Positions 38,466-47,161 of a DNA stretch of 64,000 nt are shown in pieces; within the stretch, counting starts at the first letter, position 1, and the number at the start of each line of letters is the position of its first letter. The notes under the pieces are model-generated. The model was not told the DNA's origin and did no database searches. It worked only from the letters and a program-made list of their open reading frames with translations. Origin of the DNA: Hemibagrus wyckioides (Eukaryota; Chordata; Actinopteri; Siluriformes; Bagridae); NCBI RefSeq assembly GCF_019097595.1, contig NC_080735.1, positions 17,406,417 to 17,470,416 of the forward strand, given 5' to 3'. The position numbers and the translations under genes were made by a program.

Positions 38466-38666
38466 AAGGGGCAAGTGAAGGTTTCATCGTTTCATCATGT
38501 CGCGCGCACGTGAATTCAAATAAGCAACTGACACCCTGACAACAGTGAAGGAGCACGTGAAAATAAATGATGTAAGGGTGGAGAGACACGTGCACTATAG
38601 CTGTATGCGGGTGAAATGAATCGCATTTGAAAATGAATGGATCAAATAAATAATATGAGACAGTGG

Positions 38667-38741
<75 letters not shown>

Positions 38742-39401
38742 AACGTGCGCTACAGGTAGAAAATGGAGGAAAGTTAGGGACTTTTGTGTACGCGTGTGGT
38801 TAAAAATAAACACTATGAGGTTAATTATCAATTTACTAAAAGATTAGTCTACTTTAGAGAGAGCTCATATTGTGCATAATTGTCATTATCTCCTGATTTA
38901 ATCTTCCTCTCCATGCAGGTCTATGTAGTACTCTTGCATCTATATAGACATTTTCTTAACTTTTCTACGTTTTTGTGGTGGCCCGTGCTATCGCAGGTTA
39001 ATCATCAATATTTCATCGTACAGTAATGTAATAAATTAGCTGAATTTACTTATCGCACACACCAGGAAGTTCAGGCTCTGCAGCAGTTCCAGCAGCCACA
39101 AGCGCTCCATAATAGGTGCCGGGTTTTGTTTTTTTTTTTCATTTTTTATTATCATTAACGCCATAAAAGGAGGACACGTACCCATAAATGGCGTCTTTGT
39201 CGCGCTTTAGCGCGTCGTTAACAGCCGAGCCCACGCCGGCGGACGCCGCCAGCGGGTAGTGGTGCGCGTGCAGCGCGGCGGCGGGACCGGGACCCCCGTG
39301 AACCGCGTGCACGGCGCGCGCCGCAGCGTGAGGCTCGCCATACACCGCCGGGATACCGAGCCCGTCCCCTCCGTAATGCACCAGATCCTCGTACTGAACA
39401 C

Positions 39402-39436
<35 letters not shown>

Positions 39437-40982
39437 CACACACACTGAATTAATCTAAAACATCAAATCTACAGAATGCAGAGTTCAAGAGAAATGCGGT
39501 CTCAACAATCCGCACGCACAATGCAGTAACACCAAACCACAGATATTAACCAGAATAAAATGTAAAAAAATAAAAAATAAAATAAAATAAATAAAATGAC
39601 ACCCATATAGACTTAATTAATGTTTGTAATATATCTTACCCATTATTTTTTATATTTAAAGTTACAAAGACACATCAAATTATTTATTATTTCTGCTGAA
39701 ATAAAATTTTTAAAAAAGTTAAATAAAAGTTAAATAAAACAACTCGTCAGAACTTCTCATCAAGAATCCCGTCATGTCCTACAGAATATTGATATTCTAT
39801 TCTATTATATTATATTATAAACAGGAAGGTTTATGTATATTGTTTTCTTTTTTTTTAAATGTGTGAGTTTCTAATTTATCGTCTCGTGTCTAAATCTGAC
39901 GAACCTAAAATGAACCACAAATCTAATCCTGTAGAGTAATTTTCCTATAATCTGATAAGGCTAATGATGATTGGACAAACGTTAGGCTACTAAAACAGAA
40001 GAAAGATATTGTCAGTTTGTTCAACTATTTTAAAATAAAATTTTATAAAAAAAAATTCAGGTTATCGTAAATGTTAAAAATTTAGTAAAATGATAATCAA
40101 ATGGAGAAAAAAAAATTACTACAATGTATGGTTCTATAGTATAGAACCCTAAACAAAGTGACAGTGTGTGTGTGTGTGCGCGCAGCCTTCATTAGTTGTG
40201 TTTAAATCTTTCCATACTAACAGTTTCAATATGAACAAGGGGGGGGGAATCATCAAAGGAATGATTAATTATTGATAAATCAAGCCGAATCTTGGGTGTG
40301 TTTCAGAAAAAGTGTTAGAATTTACATTGCAAATAAATGTCCTCAAGAATAGATTCAAATTTGTACCTTAAGGAAATGGGCCACGTCTCAAGGCTTTTCG
40401 GGGCGCGCGCGCGCGCTCACACACACACAAACACACAAATTAGTCTTTTTTAGTCACAGATTTTTCTTTTTTTTCTCCCAAGTCACTTATAAATGTTTAG
40501 TGCAGATTAGGGTGAAGTGAAAAAAATTAATATAAAGACACTGTAATTAAATAAAGCACATAAATTACATGAGATAAATTCACACAAACAAGCCCTAGGT
40601 ATAATGAGTGTTGATCATTAAGTAACATTTTTCCGTTTCTTTTATATATTATATATATATATATATATTTAGATCATTCCGTACCTTAAATCTCCACATG
40701 ATGTACCTATATTTGCAAGCTTCAGGTATTTACTTCATAATAGCCCCAAATAAAAAACAAAACAAACAAACAAACAAACAAAATGGTTAAAGAATCGTTT
40801 GTTGACCATCTGTTCTACCATCTTTATTTTTAAGAGTCATCCATCATCATTATTAGACTATTTATTAATTCGGAATCTGTGTACACTTGATAGTTTGGAC
40901 TTCCACCGAACCCCCAAGAAGATATTTAAAAAATCACTTTTTTCCCCCCTGGTATTTTTGGTTTACGCACCCGCTGCGCCAT
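8810..40982 (-). CDS. meis1: meis1-type TALE homeobox gene, whole coding span (12 exons)
   Basis: The product is a nuclear TALE homeodomain transcription factor that, in this family, binds DNA with PBX and HOX partners. Twelve exons join in frame into 378 residues; human MEIS1 is about 390. Residues 1-75 are the variable N-terminus, about 76-190 the PBC-binding Meis/PKNOX domain, 206-265 an acidic/serine-rich linker, about 266-328 the homeodomain with the three-residue loop extension PYP at 291-293 and recognition helix WFINARRR at 315-322, and the C-terminus ends QWHYM. Meis1 is favoured over Meis2/3 by [14 protein letters not shown] after the Meis domain, by ASPSTGDDD before the homeodomain, by QPMGGY and RAPG in the tail, and by the spred2 neighbour. 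The linker and N-terminus differ strongly from tetrapod MEIS1, which suggests one of the two teleost-duplicated copies (inference). Confidence 0.95.
8954..10666. mobile_element. terminal-inverted-repeat element carrying a 21-bp array
   Basis: The left end TTTAAAGGAGCAGTTTGTAA is mirrored at the right end by TTTGCACACTGCCCCTTTAA. Inside, 10500-10525 carries GGAGGCGGGGCTAATTTTTG, the complement of a CCCGCCTCC motif shared with copies near 59500 and 60785. The centre is a tandem array. No transposase frame exists, so it is non-autonomous. It fills nearly all of meis1 intron 11. Confidence 0.65.
9270..10440. repeat. 21-bp tandem array B
   Basis: About 55 units of the type GAAGTTAATGCTG..TCTAAG alternating with GAAGTTACTTCTG..ACTAAG, in higher-order groupings. 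Because the unit is 21 bp the minus strand stays open for 286 codons, but this is repeat structure and not evidence of a gene. Confidence 0.95.
10704..10793 (-). CDS. meis1: meis1 exon 11, C-terminal activation region
   Basis: Encodes Val335 to Pro364 and one base of Gly365. It reads [20 protein letters not shown] then QAHMAARAP, matching the MEIS1 tail pattern (SQGTPYNPDGQPMGGFVMDG). The acceptor is GTTGCAG, preceded by a short (TG)n tract, and the donor G|GTGACA. Confidence 0.95.
10794..11337 (-). other. meis1 intron 10
   Basis: 544 bp holding a short (CA)n at 10802-10816 near the exon 11 acceptor and a (GA)n tract at 11126-11161. The rest is unremarkable. Confidence 0.8.
11338..11396 (-). 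CDS. meis1: meis1 exon 10, recognition helix
   Basis: Begins with the last base of Trp315 and encodes [19 protein letters not shown], identical to MEIS1. It includes the DNA-contacting Asn (residue 318) and the Arg cluster of helix 3. The acceptor is GTCCAG and the donor G|GTGAGT, leaving one base for Val335. Confidence 0.97.
11497..11700. repeat. (AAT)n / (AAC)n trinucleotide tract
   Basis: About 200 bp of ATA/ACA triplets with interruptions; poly-Ile or poly-Leu frames here are artefacts. Confidence 0.95.
14365..14545 (+). mobile_element. tRNA-derived SINE, truncated
   Basis: GGCTCAGTGGTTAAAACGTT, GAGTTTAAATCCCAGGGCCA and CTGCTGGGCCCTTGAGC are the tRNA-like head and body of a SINE widespread in otophysan fishes. 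The tail ATAAAATGAGATAAATGTAA is followed by a damaged end. Confidence 0.8.
14958..15034 (-). CDS. meis1: meis1 exon 9, homeodomain TALE loop and helix 2
   Basis: Encodes residues 290-314 and two bases of Trp315: [18 protein letters not shown] followed by TILQVNN. It contains the PYP loop extension that defines TALE homeodomains. The acceptor TGTGTTAG lies in a TG-rich run and the donor is TG|GTGAGT. Confidence 0.97.
15664..15998 (+). mobile_element. tRNA-derived SINE, near full length
   Basis: Head TTAGTGGTTCGTACTGTTGC, CTCACAGCAAGAAGGTCCTG, body TTTCCTCCCACAGTCCAAAA and GATGGACTGGTGACCTGTCC, then a tail of GGATGGATGGATT. The A and B box-like head points to a tRNA-derived promoter. Same family as 3274-3599. 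Confidence 0.88.
19711..20252. repeat. about 302-bp tandem duplication with (GT)n
   Basis: The segment (GT)n-TTTAAATCCTGGTGGATATT... recurs with a 302-bp offset (19756 and 20058), sharing ATCTCACTGGTCCCCGTTTG and GGCAGGTCCTCACA. A third (GT)n at 20224-20252 starts a truncated next unit. Confidence 0.9.
20400..20950. promoter_or_regulatory. CpG-rich island inside meis1 intron 8
   Basis: Dense CG dinucleotides, a (CG)n run at about 20430-20441, a GGC triplet run near 20803-20819 and, on the minus strand, a CCAAT box next to an ACGTCA half-site at about 20821-20834. No exon can be assigned. Candidate alternative promoter or enhancer. Confidence 0.4.
21630..21860. repeat. (GA)n-rich tract
   Basis: Same composition and the same ATATAAAGTGAGA / GATATGAAGTGAGAG punctuation as the larger tract at 23420-24031, so the two probably share an origin. 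Confidence 0.9.
23420..24031. repeat. (GA)n-rich tract with 50-60 bp motif
   Basis: About 600 bp of AGAGAG punctuated by GACAGATATGAAGTGAGAGA, which recurs at irregular spacing. It ends about 50 bp from meis1 exon 8. The long open frames here are low-complexity artefacts. Confidence 0.95.
24085..24230 (-). CDS. meis1: meis1 exon 8, homeodomain N-terminal half
   Basis: Completes Gly241 and encodes residues 242-289. [16 protein letters not shown] precedes the homeodomain arm, then [19 protein letters not shown], identical to MEIS1, covers helix 1 and the start of helix 2. The acceptor is CAACAG|GT and the donor ACA|GTAGGA. The upstream exonic bases lie about 50 bp from a 600-bp GA-rich tract inside intron 8. 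Confidence 0.97.
25361..25412. repeat. three inverted units of the 17-bp minisatellite
   Basis: CTAAATTCACCTCA units, the reverse complement of the main array, stand about 40 bp before it. The pair could fold into a hairpin. Confidence 0.9.
25454..26879. repeat. 17-bp minisatellite, about 84 units
   Basis: Units read GAGGTGAATTTAG plus a four-base slot that is CACT, TATT, TTCT or CGCT. Period is almost perfectly 17 bp throughout, with only rare substitutions. The array lies inside meis1 intron 7. Confidence 0.97.
27057..27445. repeat. cluster of CA, CT, GT and GA microsatellites
   Basis: CA/CT runs at 27057-27170, (GT)n(GA)n(GT)n at 27226-27305 and (CT)n(CA)n at 27390-27445, just right of the 17-bp minisatellite in meis1 intron 7. 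Confidence 0.92.
27800..28035. mobile_element. dispersed repeat copy (TCTGATTGGTCAGA family)
   Basis: Shares TCTGATTGGTCAGA, TTTTCTAGAACAGCAGCTCT and GTTGATGTTTTCTGTAA with sequence at about 2000-2215, and parts with 59690-59800. It has no coding capacity, so it is probably a MITE. The 2.2-kb copy ends GGAAGGAGTCTCCAGTGTC. Confidence 0.55.
28851..29432. mobile_element. decayed terminal-inverted-repeat DNA transposon
   Basis: The left end CAGTGGAACCTCAGCATACG and the internal phrases ATTTCTTATGGGAAA and TTCACCTTAAGAACTCGACC recall a common fish and vertebrate non-autonomous DNA element whose ends are inverted CAGTGGAACCTCGGCATACG. The right end is worn and no transposase frame remains. Confidence 0.6.
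31257..31362 (-). CDS. meis1: meis1 exon 7, diverged linker exon
   Basis: Encodes residues 206-240 and the first base of Gly241. Identification rests on a conserved skeleton: a W-R-x-D-D start, Pro/Gly/Ser-rich centre and NGDNSSEHG end, against WNRDHDD and SGDNSSEQG in MEIS1. It also rests on frame: it starts in phase 0 after exon 6 and ends G|GTACCA, fitting exon 8. The acceptor AAG|ATG directly follows a CT dinucleotide tract of about 45 bp. The middle is so altered that a simple protein search could miss it. Confidence 0.88.
32534..32760 (-). mobile_element. old SINE-like element
   Basis: Phrases such as CTAGTCCATCACAC, GGGCAATTTAGAGT and CCACATGGACGAGAAGAGCA correspond, on the minus strand, to the body of the SINE family at 3274-3599, but are much more diverged and interrupted by a (CA)n run. 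Confidence 0.55.
33880..33985. repeat. 106-bp perfect palindrome with (AT)n core
   Basis: Two 40-nt unique arms beginning TCTACATGCTATGAAGTGG are exact reverse complements, joined through an alternating AT core. The sequence could extrude as a cruciform or fold as a hairpin in the meis1 pre-mRNA. Confidence 0.95.
35052..35201 (-). CDS. meis1: meis1 exon 6, end of PBC-interaction domain
   Basis: Encodes residues 156-205. [20 protein letters not shown] is invariant in the family. It is followed by [19 protein letters not shown], which is closest to MEIS1 (VIDDREGGSKSDSE). The donor CAA|GTCAGT is weak, with C at intron position +3, so alternative splicing is possible. The acceptor is CCGCAG|GTC. 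Confidence 0.97.
35202..35646 (-). other. meis1 intron 5
   Basis: 445 bp, AT-rich, with (AAT)n at 35322-35352 and AAC/AAT trinucleotide runs at 35548-35635 reaching to within about 12 bp of the exon 5 donor. Introns 3 (192 bp) and 4 (104 bp) next to it are short and unremarkable. Confidence 0.8.
35647..35697 (-). CDS. meis1: meis1 exon 5
   Basis: A 51-nt exon, residues 139-155, [17 protein letters not shown]. This is the most conserved helix of the Meis domain; vertebrate Meis1/2 have MIQ instead of MVQ. The acceptor is TTTCACAG and the donor AAG|GTGAGC. It is phase 0 at both ends. Confidence 0.97.
35802..35852 (-). CDS. meis1: meis1 exon 4
   Basis: A 51-nt exon, residues 122-138, reading [17 protein letters not shown]; the family form is similar, with EKPLFSSNPELDNL. 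The acceptor is TTGCAG|ATA and the donor CTG|GTAGGA. It is phase 0 at both ends, so it could be skipped without a frameshift. Confidence 0.96.
36045..36183 (-). CDS. meis1: meis1 exon 3, start of PBC-interaction domain
   Basis: Encodes residues 76-121 after the split Gly codon. [20 protein letters not shown] is nearly identical across Meis proteins and belongs to the N-terminal PBX-binding (Meis/PKNOX) domain. The acceptor is AAATGCAG|A and the donor CAG|GTCCCC. The end of the exon ([18 protein letters not shown]) has several substitutions relative to tetrapod MEIS1. Confidence 0.97.
36545..36950. repeat. duplicated segment with two (TA)n runs
   Basis: Two similar blocks, 36545-36650 and about 36879-36950, both carry a TGCATCC..TTTTTTCAG..GGATT motif followed by CACACGTGAAAGAAAATAG. 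Between them the 40-bp string at 36699-36738 is repeated exactly at 36801-36840, each copy flanked by long TA runs. This looks like local duplication by slippage or unequal exchange. Confidence 0.75.
36949..37024. repeat. (GATA)n microsatellite
   Basis: Nineteen uninterrupted GATA units directly follow the second copy of the duplicated block in meis1 intron 2. Confidence 0.97.
38667..38743. repeat. (GAAA)n microsatellite
   Basis: About 19 uninterrupted GAAA units in meis1 intron 2. It is a long pure-purine strand. Confidence 0.97.
39182..39393 (-). CDS. meis1: meis1 exon 2, variable N-terminal region
   Basis: Encodes residues 5-75. It opens YEDLVHYGG, close to YDDLPHYGG in MEIS1, and ends [14 protein letters not shown], a family-invariant stretch. 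The acceptor is TTCAG|TAC directly behind a (TG)n tract and the donor is GG|GTACGT. The middle is unusually rich in Ala, Gly and His and very GC/CpG rich, unlike the surrounding AT-rich introns. Confidence 0.96.
39394..40970 (-). other. meis1 intron 1
   Basis: A 1.6-kb, mostly AT-rich intron. It holds the (CA)n run at 39399-39445 abutting exon 2, and alternating CG/CA runs at about 40168-40186 and 40404-40437 that could favour Z-DNA. A short (AT)n lies near 40645-40670. No further exon was seen. Confidence 0.8.
40971..40982 (-). CDS. meis1: meis1 coding exon 1 (MAQR)
   Basis: The start codon is followed by GCG CAG CGG, encoding MAQR, the invariant Meis1/2 N-terminus. The donor GTGCGT follows directly. 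The exon ends in phase 0 and the next exon begins with the expected Tyr codon. Because it holds only four codons it can be recognised only from family knowledge. The 5' UTR lies to its right, at higher coordinates. Confidence 0.9.
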
Positions 40983-41600
40983 GAGGACGAGGTGGAGGAG
41001 GATGAGGAGGAGGAAGAGAAGGTGGTGAAGGAGGAGGAGGTGGTGGTGGTGGTGTTGGTGGTGGAGGAGGTGGCGGCGCAGCAACCGAGTCCCCGCTCAC
41101 ACCGAGGCCGGCTTTGGGCGCGCCGAGGGCGGCTGTGCGGAACCACGGAGCCGCTCGGAATCACACCGCATCAGGGGAGTCCACCGAGCTCAGGCGCTGC
41201 TCTCGCACACACACCGCGACATTGTCAATCCGACAACAAACTCCTGCTTGCTTCCAAGTGCCAAAAGTGCCAGGTTCCACCTTTTTTTTTACTTCCCTTC
41301 TTTCTTTCTTTTTAAAGCCTCAAGAAGCAAAAACAAACCAAACAGTCGACGGTGGAGATGCTCCAAAATGGTGCTGCGTTGAGTTTAATTCCAGCCGTGT
41401 TTACAAGTCGGATAAAATCCCCATGCTGTCCGCGGAAAGTCGCCCTTAGTCTTCATTCAGTGTCGTGTCTCCGAGCTGGACAGCGGGACAGAGAGAGAGA
41501 GAGAGCGAGAGAGAGAGAGAGAGAGAGAAGGAGGTATTGAGGGAGTGTTTATCCTTAAAGGAGCCGCTATAGCACACACCAGCAACCAGCCTGAATAGAA
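40983..41600 (-). promoter_or_regulatory. probable meis1 5' UTR and promoter
   Basis: CpG-rich DNA at 41085-41215 lies upstream of the MAQR exon. Next to the start codon, 40983-41077 is a purine-rich stretch on plus, a pyrimidine-rich CCTCC/ACC run in the transcript. A (GA)n tract at 41488-41532 lies further up. Long GC-rich 5' UTRs are usual for Meis genes. The transcription start is not visible. Confidence 0.45.
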
Positions 41601-44600
41601 CATTTTATTAAGCATCCTTTTACTTTACACGATGAGACATTACCATTATAATGCTGCTCTTATATAATTTCTAAATGATTTCTTCTGTCAAAAAAAGAGT
41701 TAATTTTAGAAAGTGGCTATGGTATATTGCGCTGGAAATATCACACTGAATACAAATTGATTCATTCATCTTTGATGATTTGGTGATAATATTAAAATAT
41801 CACCAAATATTTTCCCGTTACCTGTAAACGACCTCATCATTTGCATTATCATAAAATCCAAACAACTTTTTTAAAAATTCCAAGAATTTTCCTGAAATTA
41901 AATTAAATTCCAAGAATAATTCCTTAATTCCTTTTTTTCCCCCTTGAGAGGCAGAATGCACTTCTTTCACAACAGCTGTTGAAAACAAAATTGACACAAG
42001 CACAAAGTTCACAACCTCATCGAGGAGAAAAAAGTTTACACAATGTACTCTTTAATTAGTTAAAGCTTCTTAACCTTCTTTTTTAAAAAGGGTTCTACTT
42101 TTACAAGATCCTTTAAAGCTTCCCTCAGATGGACAAACTGAGAGGGGAAAATAAAGAAGAAGAAAAAAAAAAAGAAGTCCTGAGTATAAACATTCACTCT
42201 GTAAAAATGCTTCCTCGGGGGCTGTTTGGATGGTTAATGGTTCTATCTTTCCTGAAAGCATTTATCTGAAAAGGGAAACCGTCTGTTTTTCAGAGCTCAA
42301 GCCAGAACCATGCGAAGGTTCCTTCAGAGGAACGGACCAGAACCCTTTTAGACGTGAGGTGGAGGCAGTACAGAACGTTCCTGCAGGAATTTTTCTCTTC
42401 CTCTATTTCAGTTCCCTACAAATCAGACCAAGGCTCCAGGTTCCTGGAAGTCTTCTTCAGGTTCATCTCACTGCCATAAGCTTTCAAATGATCTCCAGAA
42501 CTTTTGTTGTGATGGTTCTTAAAACACCAATAGTTTCTAACGTAAGAATAAACATTTCTTAAGATTTAAAAAGTGTTTATTGCATTGTTCCTCTGAAGGA
42601 AGCCTTAATGAGATTATTCAGGGCTCAAACCTCAGTTCTGGGAAGCTATAAGATCCTTCAATGATTCGAAAGAACCTAGAAGGAACTTACAAAGTGGAAC
42701 GCTTAACAGTGCCTCCAGGAAATGTGTGGAATTTGTGTGAATTATTCCTGATAGAACAATAATTAAAGAAAAATAATTCCTGGTGGAATCTTATTTTTTT
42801 TAAAAAAGCATCTTCTGACAAAAAACAAACAAACAAACAAATGTACCTCTTTAAGAACGACTGATTCTTGAACATTTTTATGTTATTTACATTTTGTACA
42901 AACATCTAGACTCAGGATAAAAGGTCAAATCTAGAACGCTTAAAAAATATAAAACCTGTTTATTTCTCAGAAAGTGTTCCAGGTAGAAATATTCTTTTAG
43001 TCAGAGGGCCAAGAACCCTCAGCTCTCTAAAGAACCTTTAACAAAAACCCCCGGGGTGTGTAATAAAGCTTTCTGTAAGTGAATCCCAGACTCATGGCCT
43101 AGTCACCTTCCTCTCTAACAGTCTGCAGATCTCACACGACTTGACCACAAACTATTCCACGGTACAGTGTGTACATTAATAATCTCACTTTAAATCTAAA
43201 CATTTCAAATCCAGAAGAATAAACACTTTAAATCTCCACTCCTGACCGCCTCTGACTTCTTGTTTTTTCTTGGTCTGGATGAACAAAGACTATAAAACAC
43301 TCAGCGTAAAATCCTTTAGATTGTTTGTTATCGTAACGTTCTCACGGTCCGACCAGAAAAGTCAGTGCATGTCCATCCTCGGTCCTGTCTAACAGAAACT
43401 GTCCATAAATCTAGAAAAGTTCTGGTCTGTCTCACATGCTTTTCCAGTCCCTGATGTCTTCTACTTAACCATGAGAGACTGCTTCCATCTTCATTAATCA
43501 CTTCATTGTGATGTTCTAGGAAATTAATCAGCGATGTTGAGGTGCGATGTGGCCTGACCCAAAGCGTGGTCACTGTTAGCAACCAGAAGTTGATTATTTT
43601 CCAATGAAAACATGTTCTAAATTGTTTTTTCTTTTTCCTCATACAGAACAGCGATTTGCCAACAATTTCATTTTTTTTAATGTTTTTATTGTAATGTATA
43701 ATATATCCTCAACTGTTTTTAGTTACATTTAATATGTTTAATGTTGTGGGCAGTCTGTGAGTTTATTACAGCGACTATAAACAGCTATAAGCTATACTTT
43801 TTCTCTCTCTGAAGTTAATAAGACGGAACAATGCAGCTTTTCAGGAAACACACTGTGCTCTGCAGTCTTGGACAGTTCCACTGTAGACTCTTTTAAAAGA
43901 AAATGTTGAATAAACGTCTCCTTACCATATCGATGATGAGACCTTTCAATCGTTACTGAACTACACGGGTTTTAACCGATTATCTTTTTAAGCCTTTGTT
44001 TATGTAACGAGTTCACCAGGTCAGTCCCGGTGAGTCCGCCGTTACCATAGAAACGATAACGCGTTAGAACAAGCGTGTTCACATAAACCTGTCAACATTT
44101 CAACAACACTTGGATTATTTTCCTTGAACAGCACGCTCCTGTCGAGTTTTATTCCTTAATTCAGGCCATCATCTATGTTCCAAAGAATTACTCGGACTTC
44201 TTTTAAATCGTTGTCTAATCATTTATCCTCAATGCACATGGCGCCGCCTGCTGGACTGAAAAAAGTATTGCAATGTTCCAATCGCCAGAAAGGATTTTTG
44301 TAACCCATATTTTATAAGTAAAAGGTCTTCTTCTGGGATAAGAGAATATTAGTATTATGAAAATATTGTGGTGTTAAAGAGAAACTAAAATTAAAACAGA
44401 ATCTCTTTGTGAGCTGTATCAAACAGTGCATTCAAAAGGCTTTAAGTAGAAGGTAATACACATTTAATATTACTTTAATAACGATAAAGCCTTCATAAAT
44501 GTAAACAAAACATCGTTTAAAAAAGCATTTTTAGTCATTCGATTAGACAAAACACAATATTAATAATTATTCAGCACAGTACGGGATGTTGGTCTAAGAA

Positions 44601-44637
44601 AAAAGAAATTGTAAATTTCCCTTTGGGATGAATAAAG

Positions 44638-45013
<376 letters not shown>

Positions 45014-45349
45014 TTGCTGTGCTGAAAAGTGTCTTTTTTTTCCAGAAATTTCTTACTCACCTGTCTTTTGTTTTAATTCTCCCTGGACAGTTTATGCCCA
45101 TTATTTTAAAAGGTGCAGTTTGTAATATTGACGATCGTGTTTAGATCTGTAAATTATGCAAAACACTAGAATTATATTTGTAAATTTTTTTGTGAAAAAG
45201 AAGTGATTGTCTACATTTAAATGTTTTAAAACCCAAGAGGGATATACTGGGGGAAAAAACCTCTTTAGGTTGCTACATTCACCCTTGGTTTCTGGGGTTT
45301 TGTTTATTTGTTTGTTTGTTTTTAAAATTGGCATTTTCTGACCCAGAAA

Positions 45350-45645
45350 TTAGCTCACCTTGTATGATGGATTAAAAAATCCCCCTGGATTTGAATGTGC
45401 CCAGTGTGGGTGGTGTAAGGGTGTGGGAAATGTTTTCTGGAACCTTCTAATGACTCCATCCTGCTTGATAATGCACCGTGTCCCAAAGCCCAAGTGGTTT
45501 TTCTCACAGGTTTCCGTGGACAAGAATCTCACACGGAATGTTCCCGACACCGTGTAAAATTCGTGTTATGAAGAACCAAGCATCTGTTCCTCATGTGTCC
45601 CTGGTAGGGTGTTCCTAATAAAGTGGCCACCAAGTGTGTGTGTGT
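45350..45645 (+). mobile_element. Tc1/mariner relic, internally deleted
   Basis: The fragments GGTGTAAGGGTGTGGGAAAT, CTTGATAATGCACCGTGTCC and GTGTTCCTAATAAAGTGGCC follow, in order, the transposase-to-terminus layout of a common fish mariner-like element, including the codons for the DNAPC catalytic motif. The frame is broken and most of the element is missing. Confidence 0.65.
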
Positions 45646-47070
45646 TTGTTTATTTTTTCAACTTGCAGACAGCTGCGGCACTACTAATAAAGCCCGAACA
45701 CGACACGTGTGCCTGTGAATGTGTTTATGATATTATTTGGTTATTTGGAAATTGTCTTGTTTGAACTAGTTTCAAGGTTTCGCAATCGCACAAAGCATCT
45801 GAAAAAGAGCCGTAATTTGCTTGGATCGATTTACTTCATAATGAGAGGGTACAGAATGATTCCGTTATTTAGCTGTTCGGCAAATTAAAAACATCTGACT
45901 TCACATGAACTGTTATTAAAAACATGCTACATGTTTCTCGGCCCAAGATTTAGCCTTAATAACTAGCTGTTTAGAGTTAAATTAATATCATCACGGTGTG
46001 TTTGGGCCCAGAGAGAACACAACTGTCTTTTCTCATGAGCCTGTTTTAGGGAAAATTCCACCCTGAAACCCATTAGAGATGTTTATGTTCAAGCATTTGT
46101 GATGTGTTTAGCGAGTCCTGTGCTAGCTTGTTGCTTTGGTGTTTGGTATTTTCATTATTCCTGTGTGAACGCAGTGATGTCACAAGGTGGGGGGCGTTGC
46201 TAGTTTTTGCTAGCATAGTTACACTGGCTAACTTGGTAACAGGAGGGTTTTGCTGCTATCTTCTGAAAAAACAACAGCTTTGTTTTTGATGCCATATTAC
46301 GAAGTAGTAGAAGATAGAAGTAGTAGAGAAGATATAGTTCCATGTAAACATTGGACACAAAAATCCCAGAGCGCCATGTGGCTATACGATGCTGAGTTCC
46401 AGCAGAGACTTAGCTTCAGCAATTTAGCAATTCACGAGAGTTGTTATTAGCAAAAAATGAAAATGAATTAAAATGTATAGCTTTTAAAAAATGGTCTTTT
46501 TGAGCAGATGAGCAGATGAGAGAACTGGGCAGACTAAAAGAATTTAGCTAGATATGAACCGAGTCAGCAGGTAGTCGAACAGCGTTGTGGGTAATATAAG
46601 GAAGCTGTTAACCAAAGTGGCAACAGAGCAACAGCTGACGCCATTTAAAAATACGTGTAATAATAATATATATTGACGTACGACTTTGTTTCAGTTTAAT
46701 AAGCACTTTTTAAGAGGTTAGCATGAGGTTAGCATTTCTGCACCATGACCACAAGGTGGCAGTAGATAACAGGGTTTGATTTCGCCAGGCTGCTCGCTTT
46801 ATTCCTTAAATTATTATTATTGTTATATATATTTTTATATAAATATAAAAACATTCTAATTCATGGTTTTGTATTATAAAATGTGTTATAATAAGGATGT
46901 AAATATACACAGGATACAGCTGTAAAAAAAAAAAATAATAAAATTGAAAGTGAAAGTGTGAAACATTAAACATTTGTTTTAATGTAAACACTGGTTCTGT
47001 GCCTGTATGTCATTTCCACTTGATTGTTTTGTTAAAATATAAATCAGTATTTTAAGCTAGTATCGAAATT

Positions 47071-47076
<6 letters not shown>

Positions 47077-47155
<79 letters not shown>
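47077..47155. repeat. (AT)n(GT)n compound microsatellite
   Basis: An alternating AT run passes directly into GT, between meis1 and spred2. Confidence 0.95.

Positions 47156-47161
<6 letters not shown>

Larger units (their letters stand above)
36184..39181 (-). other. meis1 intron 2, microsatellite-rich
   Basis: 3.0 kb holding a duplicated block with two (TA)n runs, a (GATA)n run, (CA)n at 37549-37578, (GT)n(GA)n at 37797-37830, (ATT)n at 38048-38125, (GAT)n at 38433-38462 and (GAAA)n at 38667-38743. The rest is AT-rich without recognisable coding potential. Confidence 0.8.

Noticed and set aside
40934..41164. Frame overlapping the meis1 start codon as a long overlapping uORF into exon 2
   Set aside because: The frame is open but starts only at GTG after a TGA, with no in-frame ATG, so initiation is unsupported.
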